A stretch of 64,000 nt of DNA, from positions 2,728,001 to 2,792,000 of the forward strand of contig NZ_JAMSHO010000001.1 in assembly GCF_040147005.1 (NCBI RefSeq), given 5' to 3'. Under the pieces are notes generated by a model. It did no database searches. It was not told the origin of the DNA and saw only the letters and a list, made by a program, of their open reading frames with translations. Position numbers and translations under genes: made by a program. The DNA comes from Halomonas sp. H10-9-1 (GTDB taxonomy: Bacteria; Pseudomonadota; Gammaproteobacteria; Pseudomonadales; Halomonadaceae). This document shows, in pieces, positions 35,535 through 43,164 of the stretch. Each line of letters begins with the position of its first letter. Positions within the stretch are counted from its first letter, which is position 1.

Positions 35535-37058
35535 ATGGCGGTCACCAGCCAACAGGTCACGCTCTATATGTCGCAACGTCAACAAGGCCAGACCCAGGAG
35601 GTCGCCGCCGCCAAGGCCGGCCTCTCCGTTAGAACCGCTCGCCGCCTCGAACGCCGGGCCGAGTCCTCCGAGCCGCAGGCATCACGACACTGGCGAACCC
35701 GGCCCGACCCCTTCGCCGATGTGTGGGAGACCACGCTCGTCCCCCAGCTGGCCGCCGCCCCGGGCTTGCAGGCACTGACCCTGCTGGAGTGGTTGCAGGA
35801 GCAGCACCCCGGCCAGTACCCGGACAGCCTGCTGCGAACCCTGCAGCGCCGGGTCAAGGGCTGGCGAGCCGCGCACGGCCCGGAGAAAGAGGTAATGTTC
35901 CCGCAAACCCATGGCCCCGGGCTGCGCGGCCTCTCCGACTTCACCGAGCTCAAGGGGATTGTCATTACCGTGGCAGGGGAGCTGCTTGATCACCGGCTCT
36001 ACCACTTCCGCCTGGCCTACAGCGGCTGGTGTTATGTCCGGGTGGTGCTCGGTGGCGAGAGCTACCCGGCGCTGGCTGAAGGCCTGACCCGTGCGCTGGA
36101 GCGGCTTGGCGGTGTCCCCGCGGAGCACCGCACCGACAGCTTGTCGGCGGCCTTCCGCAACCTCGGCCGGGAGGCGGAAGCCGACCTCACCGAGCGTTAT
36201 GCTGCCCTGTGCGCTCACTACGGCATGACGGCCACCCGTAATAACCCAGGGCGCGGCCATGAAAACGCCAGCATCGAGTCGCCACATGGCCACTTCAAGC
36301 GGCGCCTGCAACAGCGCCTGACGCTGCGCGGCTCCCAGGACTTCGCTAGCCTCGATGACTACCAGGCCTTCCTCGATGAGGTGACCACCGCGATCAACCG
36401 CCGCAACGCGGCCCGGATCACCGTCGAGCGTGGCGCGCTGCAGCCACTGCCCAGCCGGCCCGGTACCGACTACAGCGAGGTGACGGTGCGCGTCACTACC
36501 TCCAGCACCATCCAGGTGCGCAAGGTGCTCTACTCGGTGCCGTCCCGGCTGATCGGCGAGAACCTGCGGGTGCACCTTTACGATGATCGCTTGGTGCTGC
36601 ATCACGCACAGCAAGCATTGCTGACGCTGAGGCGGCTGCATGCCACGCCGGAAAGCGGCCGGTTGCGGGTCATCGATTACCGCCATGTGATCGGCTGGCT
36701 GGTCCGCAAGCCCCGGGCGCTGGCGGGGCTGACGTTCCGCGACGACCTGTTGCCGAGTGCGGAGTGGCGCGAGCTGTACGCCCGGCTGACCGCCGCCTTG
36801 CCGGTCGCCGAGGCCTGCAAGCGCATCGTTGGCGCTCTGGCGTTGGCCGCCGAGCAGGACCAGGCCGAGGCGATCGCCAGTTACTGGCTGGGCGCCCTGG
36901 CGCGCGGGAAGAGCCCGACGCTGGCCGAGCTCCAGGCCCGCTTCGCCGCCACGCCGAGCGCCACGCTGGTTTTCCCCCAGGTGACTCAGCATGACATCGC
37001 CAGCTACAACCATCTGGTGCCCAGCGTGCCGACCACAGAGGTGGGCTGCCATGCCTGA
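35535..37058 (+). CDS. istA: IstA-like transposase (IS21 type A, copy 2)
   Basis: 507 aa, intact; same domains as the product at 18054-19577 with a few substitutions (Gln for Pro near residue 48; LTLRGSQDFASLDD against LALRGSQDFASIDD; TTAINRRN against AAAINRRN). GGGAG precedes the ATG. Confidence 0.93.
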   Translation: MAVTSQQVTLYMSQRQQGQTQEVAAAKAGLSVRTARRLERRAESSEPQASRHWRTRPDPFADVWETTLVPQLAAAPGLQALTLLEWLQEQHPGQYPDSLLRTLQRRVKGWRAAHGPEKEVMFPQTHGPGLRGLSDFTELKGIVITVAGELLDHRLYHFRLAYSGWCYVRVVLGGESYPALAEGLTRALERLGGVPAEHRTDSLSAAFRNLGREAEADLTERYAALCAHYGMTATRNNPGRGHENASIESPHGHFKRRLQQRLTLRGSQDFASLDDYQAFLDEVTTAINRRNAARITVERGALQPLPSRPGTDYSEVTVRVTTSSTIQVRKVLYSVPSRLIGENLRVHLYDDRLVLHHAQQALLTLRRLHATPESGRLRVIDYRHVIGWLVRKPRALAGLTFRDDLLPSAEWRELYARLTAALPVAEACKRIVGALALAAEQDQAEAIASYWLGALARGKSPTLAELQARFAATPSATLVFPQVTQHDIASYNHLVPSVPTTEVGCHA

Positions 37059-37824
37059 TGCCCAGACGCTGCCGCTGCTACTGCGACAGCTCCGCCTGCC
37101 CACCATGGCCGCCTGCTGGCCCCAGCTGGAAACCCGCGCCCGAGCCGAAAACTGGAGCCTGCCACAAACACTGGCCGCCCTATGCGAGCACGAGCTGGCC
37201 GAGCGTGAGCGACGCCGGCTGGCCCGGCACCTCAAGGAGGCCCGGCTGCCGGTGGGCAAGACGCTGGAGTCCTTCGAGTTCGACGCCATCGCGGCCGAGC
37301 AGCGCCGGCAACTGAGCGCCTTGGCCGGCGACACGCAGTGGGTCGACCAGGCTCACAACCTGCTGCTGTTTGGGCCCTCCGGCGTCGGCAAGAGCCACGT
37401 GGCGGCCGGGCTCGGGCATACGCTGGTCGACCAGGGTTACCGGGTGCGCTACGCCACCGCCTCAAGCCTGGTCCAGGAGCTCCAGGCTGCCAAGCAGGCA
37501 CTGCGCCTGAGCGACGCCCTGATCAAGCTCGACAAGTACGCCGTGCTGGTGATCGACGATATCGGCTACGTCCAACGCAGCGAGGCCGAGACGTCAGTGC
37601 TGTTCGAGCTGATCGCCCATCGCTACGAGTCGGCCAGCCTGATCATCACCGCCAACCAGCCGTTCAGCGCCTGGGACAGCATCTTCCCCGACAGCATGAT
37701 GGCAGTGGCCGCCATCGACCGGTTGGTGCACCACGCCACGCTGATGGAGCTGAGCGGGGAGAGCTACCGTAAGCGTGCTTATCAACGACAATTACAAGGA
37801 GGAAAAACTGGGTCGTCGGACTGA
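37051..37824 (+). CDS. istB: IstB-like ATPase (IS21 type A, copy 2)
   Basis: 257 aa with the ATG overlapping the istA stop by 8 bp. Walker A GPSGVGKSH and Walker B VLVIDDIGY; it differs from copy 1 at one C-terminal residue (Thr for Ala in the GGK-GSSD end). Confidence 0.92.
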   Translation: MPDAQTLPLLLRQLRLPTMAACWPQLETRARAENWSLPQTLAALCEHELAERERRRLARHLKEARLPVGKTLESFEFDAIAAEQRRQLSALAGDTQWVDQAHNLLLFGPSGVGKSHVAAGLGHTLVDQGYRVRYATASSLVQELQAAKQALRLSDALIKLDKYAVLVIDDIGYVQRSEAETSVLFELIAHRYESASLIITANQPFSAWDSIFPDSMMAVAAIDRLVHHATLMELSGESYRKRAYQRQLQGGKTGSSD

Positions 37825-37892
37825 CGACAACTACCCCACCCAACCGGCCATTTTAATTGTCGCCAAGCGGCCAAAGTAGTTGACGTCGCATA

Positions 37893-38096
37893 TGGGTCTC
37901 TTAATTTCGTCTCCCCCATCTCTTCGAACCGTTCTTTGTGATCGGATGGGAAGCCGTCTTCGATTGCTTGATTGGCTTTCTCACCGAGCATTTTTGAAGC
38001 GGCCTTCATTTCCTCCTTGGGAATAGCTGATGCTGCCCCGCTGATGAGCATAAGGCCGACAAGCGCCAAAATACTATAAGCTGTTCTTTTCCCCAT
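37893..38096 (-). pseudogene. Secreted protein (187 aa), N-terminal fragment
   Basis: ATG at 38094-38096 with AAAGGGAACG upstream. It encodes a signal peptide (GKRTAYSILALVGLMLISGA, cleavage near ASA) and a helical stretch rich in Lys and Glu (IPKEEMKAASKMLGEKANQA) before the IS21 boundary at GACCCA. It continues in 35075-35434. Confidence 0.75.
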
Positions 38097-38226
38097 TATC
38101 GTTCCCTTTCACAATCGAGTGCGTATAGATTCTCATGTGCAAAATGCTAAGCTAAATTAGCACACACACAGATATCACTCTCCGTCCTGAAATGCAATGT
38201 CGTCGCCAGCTCTTTTTACACAGATC

Positions 38227-38251
38227 AAAAAAGCCCACGCACTGGTGGGCT
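38227..38251 (-). terminator. Hairpin with T-run on minus strand
   Basis: AGCCCAC pairs with GTGGGCT; six T follow on the minus strand, and the plus strand is also T-rich after it, so it may work both ways. No gene clearly ends here now. Confidence 0.6.
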
Positions 38252-38297
38252 TTGCTTATTTTTACCTCAGCACAAGTAATCAGGAGAAACTCTAATT

Positions 38298-38437
38298 CCG
38301 GTTTCCCTCCTGAACTGATCAGCTTGCGTCAGGTTACAGACAAAGGCTTACTTTATCATCTCATGATCCACGTAGGCTTTGACAGGCGCAGAAAGAAAAA
38401 TCCCATCCACGAAGGATGGGCAACTGATAAATCGCAT
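38298..38437 (-). pseudogene. Partial copy of the 120-aa gene start region
   Basis: Aligned to 34028-34171 it shares most bases. The frame begins MRFISCPSFVDG as in the other copy, but meets TAA after 29 codons (38348). The upstream AT-rich block around 38440-38490 also matches 34180-34220. A degraded duplication. Confidence 0.65.
38396..38420 (-). terminator. Second copy of the CCCATCC hairpin
   Basis: CCCATCC/GGATGGG around TTCGT, then TTTTTCTTTCT on the minus strand, the same as at 34131-34155. Confidence 0.55.
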
Positions 38438-38649
38438 TGTTCTATTCCTTTACCGAATAGTCAAAAGAATAATATATATTTATATACCATTATATATCAA
38501 AACCTTTACAATTCTTTCTCCTTGCGTAGAAAGGTAGGTAACAGATCAAACAAATGCGCCCATCATATCAAAAACTTGAACAGCATAAGAAAATAACCTA
38601 AGATGAAGAAGTGGTTTCGCCGAATCAAAGCATGTGAGCGCAACAAAAA

Positions 38650-39165
38650 ATGTTTAAAAAAGTCTACGAGAAAAAATTTCCAAGCCAGTCCGATGCCACC
38701 TCTTACCTAGACTCTACAGGCTGGGCTTACAACGGGAGAAGGGGATTACTTTCAAAATATCACCTATATGAAGGTTGTGAAATGACTATAGACGGCGAGA
38801 TTGCAGAGCACCTAAAACTAAAGCTATACCCTGATGGTCACATAAAGCTATTTGTTGATTTTGCGATCAACCGCACCCTTTCCCGAAACTTGCCAAAGAG
38901 AGTATGGCCCTCAAAAGACATTTACAACTACATGAAAAAACTGGTATCGGATTACAACCAAAAGTTATCAGTAGATTATGGCAAGGCGTACATAATCAAA
39001 GAACAATGGAGCGAACAAAAATGTTCAACCTTTGGCGCTTATAGATTACATGAAGCACAAAGCGGAATTGGTACAGTAGAAGAAAAACAACCTACGAAAA
39101 GCTTCATGTCAGCAAAAGAAGCATTTAACTGGGCAAAAGAAAAAAGCCAAAGAAATTTTTTATGA
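38650..39165 (+). CDS. Hypothetical protein (171 aa), convergent with reverse transcriptase
   Basis: Not recognised. A basic, soluble protein, Lys/Tyr-rich (KKVYEKKFPSQSDATSYLDS), with a middle strand-rich part (LKLKLYPDGHIKLFVDFAIN). It has one of the lowest G+C contents in the window. The ribosome binding site is poor. It ends 34 bp from the end of the reverse transcriptase gene, tail to tail. It could belong to the same cargo module, but only position suggests it. Confidence 0.6.
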   Translation: MFKKVYEKKFPSQSDATSYLDSTGWAYNGRRGLLSKYHLYEGCEMTIDGEIAEHLKLKLYPDGHIKLFVDFAINRTLSRNLPKRVWPSKDIYNYMKKLVSDYNQKLSVDYGKAYIIKEQWSEQKCSTFGAYRLHEAQSGIGTVEEKQPTKSFMSAKEAFNWAKEKSQRNFL

Positions 39166-39199
39166 AAATGTGAACCGCGCCAACACAAGAACAAGACCA

Positions 39200-39994
39200 C
39201 TAAACCACTAAGTCGCCCGAGGCAAAAAACAACATAGCCTGCCTTTCATTCACAGATCTTACATAGCCCAATATCCCTTCTTTCTGATCTTTGCTATTCG
39301 AATTATCATATTCTTCCATAAGTTCCCCAAGCCTTTCTCGGGTTATTTCCAGGCTGTTACTAGAAAGCTCTATGTTAAACGCGGTGATTTTTCCTGATGG
39401 AGGCTCTGATTTTCTATCATTTATAGGAAACCGTGACCTTTCAGCCAACCTCCTTGCTTCATCATAAACATATCTCAATCTATCAGCGTCGTCGGATGAC
39501 AAAATAATATCATCCATATAGACACTCACACTAAACCTCTTATCTTTATAAACTTCAGAAAGAAATCGACCTAAAGCACTTTTGCTCAAACACAACGAAG
39601 CAATAACGGGTGATTGTACGAAACCGAATGGAAGTACGTTAGCAAAAGACTCACCTCCATTATTCGGGTGAGTCACTGTAGATTTTTCAGCTATATCTCT
39701 TGCTTTAGGGTAACCCACGTAGCCTTTCAAGCTTCTCGTTATCCGGCTTTTCCCGACAGAAGAAAAAAAGTTTTTAATGTCTAGTCGAGCAAAAAATTTA
39801 TGATGCGCATGAGATCTCAATGCTGCAACATGGCCACCCGATTTTAGGTGGTAATAATATTTAGGCACCTTCCAAAAGTTTTCGACTTTATCTTTTATGA
39901 GCCGGCCTTCTTCAGAAGTCTCTTTAGTTGGCACATAAACCCAAGAACCAGGCTTCAGCTCAAATCGGGATGACCATCTAGGGTAACTAGGCAT
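39200..39994 (-). CDS. Compact reverse transcriptase (264 aa)
   Basis: An RNA-directed DNA polymerase. Palm motifs are clear: motif A with D72 in FARLDIKNFFSS, motif B LPFGFVQSP (121-129), and the catalytic YMDD box at 159-162 followed by IILSSDD, then a KITAFNIEL stretch at 202-210. The N-terminal YYYHLKSGGHVAALR is part of the fingers. There is no maturase or HNH domain (so not a group II intron enzyme) and no retron-type VTG motif; no diversity-generating repeat pair was seen. At 264 aa it lacks a large extra domain. It looks like one of the unassigned bacterial reverse transcriptases, many of which defend against phage. The gene overlaps the upstream 53-aa ORF by 40 nt and has no good ribosome binding site of its own, which suggests coupling. 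Confidence 0.85.
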   Translation of the reverse strand: MPSYPRWSSRFELKPGSWVYVPTKETSEEGRLIKDKVENFWKVPKYYYHLKSGGHVAALRSHAHHKFFARLDIKNFFSSVGKSRITRSLKGYVGYPKARDIAEKSTVTHPNNGGESFANVLPFGFVQSPVIASLCLSKSALGRFLSEVYKDKRFSVSVYMDDIILSSDDADRLRYVYDEARRLAERSRFPINDRKSEPPSGKITAFNIELSSNSLEITRERLGELMEEYDNSNSKDQKEGILGYVRSVNERQAMLFFASGDLVV

Positions 39995-40116
39995 GTTTTA
40001 TCTATTGGATAGTTAAAAGCCACGCCCAGGAGCGTAATAAGTTCGCGCAGCATCACAATGACAGCTGTCGCAAACAATACGCGATCCCGAGCTAGGCCGT
40101 AATTGAATTTCTTCAT
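39955..40116 (-). CDS. Small ORF (53 aa) overlapping the reverse transcriptase start
   Basis: ATG at 40114-40116 with GAGG about 8 nt upstream. It encodes MKKFNYGLARDRVLF... with a hydrophobic stretch (about 14-35) interrupted by Arg-Glu, then NYPIDKTCLVTLDG. The product could be a membrane or amphipathic peptide. It ends 40 nt inside the reverse transcriptase gene in another frame. Its ribosome binding site is better than that of the larger gene, so it may set translation of the reverse transcriptase. Short and without recognised relatives, hence moderate confidence. Confidence 0.5.
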   Translation of the reverse strand: MKKFNYGLARDRVLFATAVIVMLRELITLLGVAFNYPIDKTCLVTLDGHPDLS

Positions 40117-40373
40117 ATCACGTACCTCATCCTCTGCCTTGGCTCACCTAGCGCATCGCGCATGGCTTTAAAACCAACAGGGCGAACAATGTACAAACGA
40201 CAAACTGTACGCCTACTGTACGTCACAGTGTGACAGGGACGAGGGGAAGGCTGGTGCTGGACCGCCTAACGCCAAGGCAACTTCAATGTAGCTAAGTTCT
40301 CTTTTAGCTGCAAGTGGGCCATGAAATAGCCCCCTGCCATCGGAAGAAAGCCGGGAGCTAGCAATTCATTGCC
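40117..40373 (-). promoter_or_regulatory. Leader/promoter region of the reverse transcriptase unit
   Basis: About 255 bp between the small ORF and the island's kamA 3' end. It holds two direct ACTGTACG repeats (40204-40211, 40215-40222), a TCACAGTGTGA dyad (40223-40233) and a GTACA...TGTAC pair. It could contain the promoter, a regulator site or a non-coding RNA template; none is proven. Confidence 0.4.
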
Positions 40374-41762
40374 TCACGACGCCTTCATGATCAGCGCCTG
40401 CTTCTCGTCCTTCATGGCGGCGAACTCAGCCTCGAAGAAGAACTCGCTCTCCCCCAGCGCCGGTTCCAGGTGGTTCAGCCAGGTGGCGGCTTCGTCATAT
40501 TTCGCGAAGAAGGGCCGCTGCACCCAGTCGCTATCGCGACCCTGGATGAAACGCAGCACGAAGACCTTCTCGCCCTGAATCTCGGTGACCCCCTGGATCT
40601 CCACCTTGCCCGGATCGGCGGACATCGACGGTCCACGAGCCGTACGCGCCAGGCCCGGCACCTGCTTCATCGCCTCGCGGTAGATCTCCCAGGCTCGCAC
40701 CAGCGGCACCTCGAAGTAGTGACGGGCACCGGTGTCGCGCTCCACGAACATGTAATACGGGATCATCCCCAGGCGCACCTGGGTGGTCCACATGCGTGCC
40801 CACTGGTCGGCATCGTCATTGATGTGTTTGAGCAGCGGCGCCTGGGTACGGATCTCCGCCCCGGTGGCGCGGATGCGGCGGATCGCCTCGCGGCAAATGG
40901 GGGTGTCCATCTCCTTCCAGTGGTTGAAGTGCGCCATGAAGGCGACATGCTTCCCAGCAGCCACCAACTCTCTGAACAACTCGAGAATATCCTCAGCGTC
41001 CGGGTCGGTGACAAAGCGGTAGGGCCAGAACGTCAGGCTCTTGGTGCCGATGCGGATGTCCTGAACGTGATCCAGCTCAGGCGCCATCAGCCCCTCCAGG
41101 TACTGACGCAGGTGCTTGGCCTTCATCACCATGGGGTCGCCGCCGGTCATCAGCAGGTCGGTGACCTCGGTGTGCTCGGCCAGATAGCGGTGCAGAGAAT
41201 CCGCTTCATTGGAGGCGAACTTCAGGTCCTTGTCGCCGACGAACTGCGCCCAGCGGAAGCAGAAGGTGCAGTAGCTGTGGCAGACCTGACCCTGGCTGGG
41301 GAAGAACAGCACCGTCTCGCGGTACTTGTGCTGCATGCCGGGCAGCGGCTCGCCATCGAGCAACGGCAGGTTGAGGTCCATCTGCCCCGCCGGATGCGGG
41401 TTGAGTTCGGAGCGGATGCGCTCGATCACCGGTTTCATCTCGGCGGCGGTGGCCTCGCGGCGCATCAGCTCGGCCACCTCCTCGAAGTGCTCGGGAAGCA
41501 GCATGCCGCGCTGGGGGAAGGTGAGCTGGAAGACCGGGTCTTCGGGCACCCTGTCCCAGTCGATCAGCTCCTCGATCACGTACTCGTTGACCCGGAACGG
41601 CAGCACCTGGCTGACGACCCGCATGTCGAAGCGCAGGTCGTCAGGCAGGTTCTGGATCGCTTCGATCTTGTCGAGCTGGCGGTGGGTGTAGACCTTGAAC
41701 TGACGGGCCTCGAAGGCCTCGGCCGCGGGGCTGCCGAGCTCGATATTGACGCTCTGGTTCAT
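40374..41762 (-). CDS. kamA: KamA-family radical SAM protein (lysine 2,3-aminomutase type)
   Basis: 462 aa. The [4Fe-4S]/SAM motif is C161-HSY-C165-TF-C168 (CxxxCxxC), followed by the GGDPMVM stretch typical of KamA. A SADPGK stretch late in the protein is a candidate PLP-lysine region. The family moves the alpha-amino group of lysine or a similar amino acid to the beta carbon; beta-lysine derivatives are known osmolytes, but the substrate here is not proven. GAGGAGG precedes the ATG. Residues 1-162 are host DNA and most of the remainder was brought by the island, so the gene is a chimera made by site-specific integration. Confidence 0.88.
   Translation of the reverse strand: MNQSVNIELGSPAAEAFEARQFKVYTHRQLDKIEAIQNLPDDLRFDMRVVSQVLPFRVNEYVIEELIDWDRVPEDPVFQLTFPQRGMLLPEHFEEVAELMRREATAAEMKPVIERIRSELNPHPAGQMDLNLPLLDGEPLPGMQHKYRETVLFFPSQGQVCHSYCTFCFRWAQFVGDKDLKFASNEADSLHRYLAEHTEVTDLLMTGGDPMVMKAKHLRQYLEGLMAPELDHVQDIRIGTKSLTFWPYRFVTDPDAEDILELFRELVAAGKHVAFMAHFNHWKEMDTPICREAIRRIRATGAEIRTQAPLLKHINDDADQWARMWTTQVRLGMIPYYMFVERDTGARHYFEVPLVRAWEIYREAMKQVPGLARTARGPSMSADPGKVEIQGVTEIQGEKVFVLRFIQGRDSDWVQRPFFAKYDEAATWLNHLEPALGESEFFFEAEFAAMKDEKQALIMKAS
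41080..41277. repeat. Right attachment repeat (attR), inside kamA
   Basis: 198 bp identical to 13563-13760. It ends at the third base of the His162 codon as read from the + strand side. To its left the two kamA copies differ at about 5-6% of positions. Confidence 0.75.
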
Positions 41763-41967
41763 CTCGCCTCCTCATGTTGTCGCGTCCGGCGCCCTGGCAC
41801 AGGGGCCCAGGGCTTCCGCCACGGGAGGCGGTGCCGGCATCGGTTATCGGGGGGAGGCTATTGGTACAGGGACGAGGCTTGAGTTGCAACTTTGTGCGCC
41901 GATTTGCAACGAATGTCGCGAAAAGTTCAGTAAATCGCAACACCCCTTTCATCCGGCGGCTACCATG

Positions 41968-42198
41968 CTAGGGCTTGCGAATGAGCCCTGCGGTAAGGCG
42001 TTGCAGTCTTGGCGCACCGACCAGTATCAACGAGAAGGCGATAGGCCAGGCGATATAGAAGGCACGCCACCAGCGGCCGACAAAACCCTCGCCCAGACCG
42101 GTATTGACCCAGGTGATCACGAAGGTCATCAGGAACACCATATACAGCGACATCAACACGGCGAAGACCATAGGCGCGAGGCGCGGCGGGAAGAACAT
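41968..42198 (-). CDS. DUF2798 small membrane protein
   Basis: 76 aa with two membrane helices (about 8-32 and 44-62) and the family pattern PPRLAPMVFAVLMSLYMVFL, then FYIAWPIAFSLILVGAP. AGGAG precedes the ATG. Function unknown. Confidence 0.85.
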   Translation of the reverse strand: MFFPPRLAPMVFAVLMSLYMVFLMTFVITWVNTGLGEGFVGRWWRAFYIAWPIAFSLILVGAPRLQRLTAGLIRKP

Positions 42199-42319
42199 CG
42201 GGACTCCTGATAGCCTGAGGGAAGGAGATGGACGGGGCCTATTATAGGCCGACCACCGCGAATGGCTCCCGTGCCCCTTGGTCGCAGGTCACGGGAGGTC
42301 GCATGCCCCAGGAGATCCC

Positions 42320-43141
42320 ATGGAACTGCTTGCCTGCCAACCCGCCATACCCGCCATTCGCTGCCGCGGCGACCAGCTCGCCTGGCTGCGCCAGCTGAGC
42401 CGCGAGATCGAGTCCCGTTGCCAGGCGAGTCGTCCCGACCTGATCGTGCTGCCCGAGCTCACCACCCTGGAGTACGGCAGCAGCGCCTTCGCCTGCCTGA
42501 GGGACCTGGACGACGACCTGCAGGGGCCGGTCCACGAACGCTTCAGCGAGCTGGCCCGGCGCCTGGAGTGCACCATCGCCTATGGCACCGCCCGTCGCAG
42601 CGCCCGGGGCCGCCATATCAGCCAGGTGCTGGTGGGGCCGGATGGTGCCCTGGCCGGCGTCTACGACAAGCTGCACTGTGCCCAGTTCGGTGCCTCCGCC
42701 GAAGCGGCCCATTTCACGCCCGGCGAGTCTCTGCTGGTGTTGGACATCGCCGGCTGGCGGGTCGGTGTGATGATCTGCTACGACCTGCGCTTCCCCGAAC
42801 TGGCACGGCGCCTGGCCGCCGAGGGAGTGGAGCTGGTGCTGCACCCGGTGGCCTTCACCCGCGACTTCTCCTTCGCCAGCTGGCACGCCTTCGTCACCGC
42901 CCGCGCCATGGAGAACCAGCAGTGGTGGCTGAGTCTCAACCGCGCCGGCGAGGCCTGGGGCCACTCCCTGCTCTGTCCGCCGCTGGTGGACGAGGCGCAC
43001 CCCGTGATGGACTTCGGCCCGGAGGAGAGGTGGCAGAGACTGACGCTGTCGAATGCGGCGCTGGCCGAGGCCCGGGAGCAGCTGCCGCTCTCCCGCGACC
43101 GTCGCGACGACCTCGCCGGGCTGCCGCTGTGGCGGCCCTGA
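42320..43141 (+). CDS. Nitrilase-superfamily carbon-nitrogen hydrolase
   Basis: 273 aa. The ATG at 42320 follows CAGGAG. The catalytic triad is visible: E46 in VLPELTTLEYG, K117 in YDKLHCAQFG and C153 in MICYDLRFPE. Such enzymes hydrolyse amides of small molecules (omega-amidase, deaminated glutathione amidase or carbamoyl compounds). The substrate is not assigned. A macro-domain gene follows 23 bp later on the same strand, probably in one operon. Confidence 0.9.
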   Translation: MELLACQPAIPAIRCRGDQLAWLRQLSREIESRCQASRPDLIVLPELTTLEYGSSAFACLRDLDDDLQGPVHERFSELARRLECTIAYGTARRSARGRHISQVLVGPDGALAGVYDKLHCAQFGASAEAAHFTPGESLLVLDIAGWRVGVMICYDLRFPELARRLAAEGVELVLHPVAFTRDFSFASWHAFVTARAMENQQWWLSLNRAGEAWGHSLLCPPLVDEAHPVMDFGPEERWQRLTLSNAALAEAREQLPLSRDRRDDLAGLPLWRP

Positions 43142-43164
43142 ACGAACACAACCGAGGAGGCCGC

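Larger units (their letters stand above)
35441..37892 (+). mobile_element. IS21-family element, type A, copy 2
   Basis: 2452 bp, almost identical to 17221-19671 in reverse orientation; one extra C in the non-coding end accounts for the length difference. The two copies are inverted, so recombination between them would flip about 16-18 kb of the island. Confidence 0.92.
38097..38649. other. Gene-poor stretch with decayed repeat
   Basis: About 550 bp between the secreted-protein gene and the 171-aa gene. It holds a terminator-like hairpin (38227-38251), a partial copy of the 5' region of the 120-aa gene (38298-38437), and A+T-rich sequence otherwise. No intact gene was recognised. Confidence 0.5.
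13761..41277. mobile_element. Integrated genomic island in kamA
   Basis: About 27.5 kb bounded by the two kamA copies. It contains an (interrupted) tyrosine integrase, a (doubly interrupted) ATPase/replication-type gene, a serine recombinase, DUF2787, an Mrr-like nuclease and a reverse transcriptase. The non-IS parts are visibly richer in A+T than the flanks. Five insertion sequences make up about 13 kb. It supplies a replacement 3' end for kamA, so the target gene stays intact. No conjugation genes were seen, so it would be an integrative, possibly mobilisable, element. With integrase and replication genes broken it is probably no longer mobile by itself. Confidence 0.8.

Noticed and set aside
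35682..37334. Long open frames opposite istA (550 codons), and the same at 17778-19430
   Set aside because: They mirror the GC-rich istA/istB coding sequence, appear in both IS copies only because the IS is duplicated, and have shadow-like composition.
38192..38596. A 134-codon open frame on the plus strand
   Set aside because: It crosses a terminator hairpin and the complement of a decayed repeat; no ribosome binding site or protein-like pattern.
39200..39994. Group II intron, retron or diversity-generating retroelement
   Set aside because: No maturase domain or intron domain V/VI, no retron VTG motif or obvious inverted msr-msd repeats, and no template/variable repeat pair were seen near the reverse transcriptase.
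13761..41277. Prophage
   Set aside because: No capsid, portal, terminase, tail or lysis gene is present; replication/integration genes alone fit an integrative island better.
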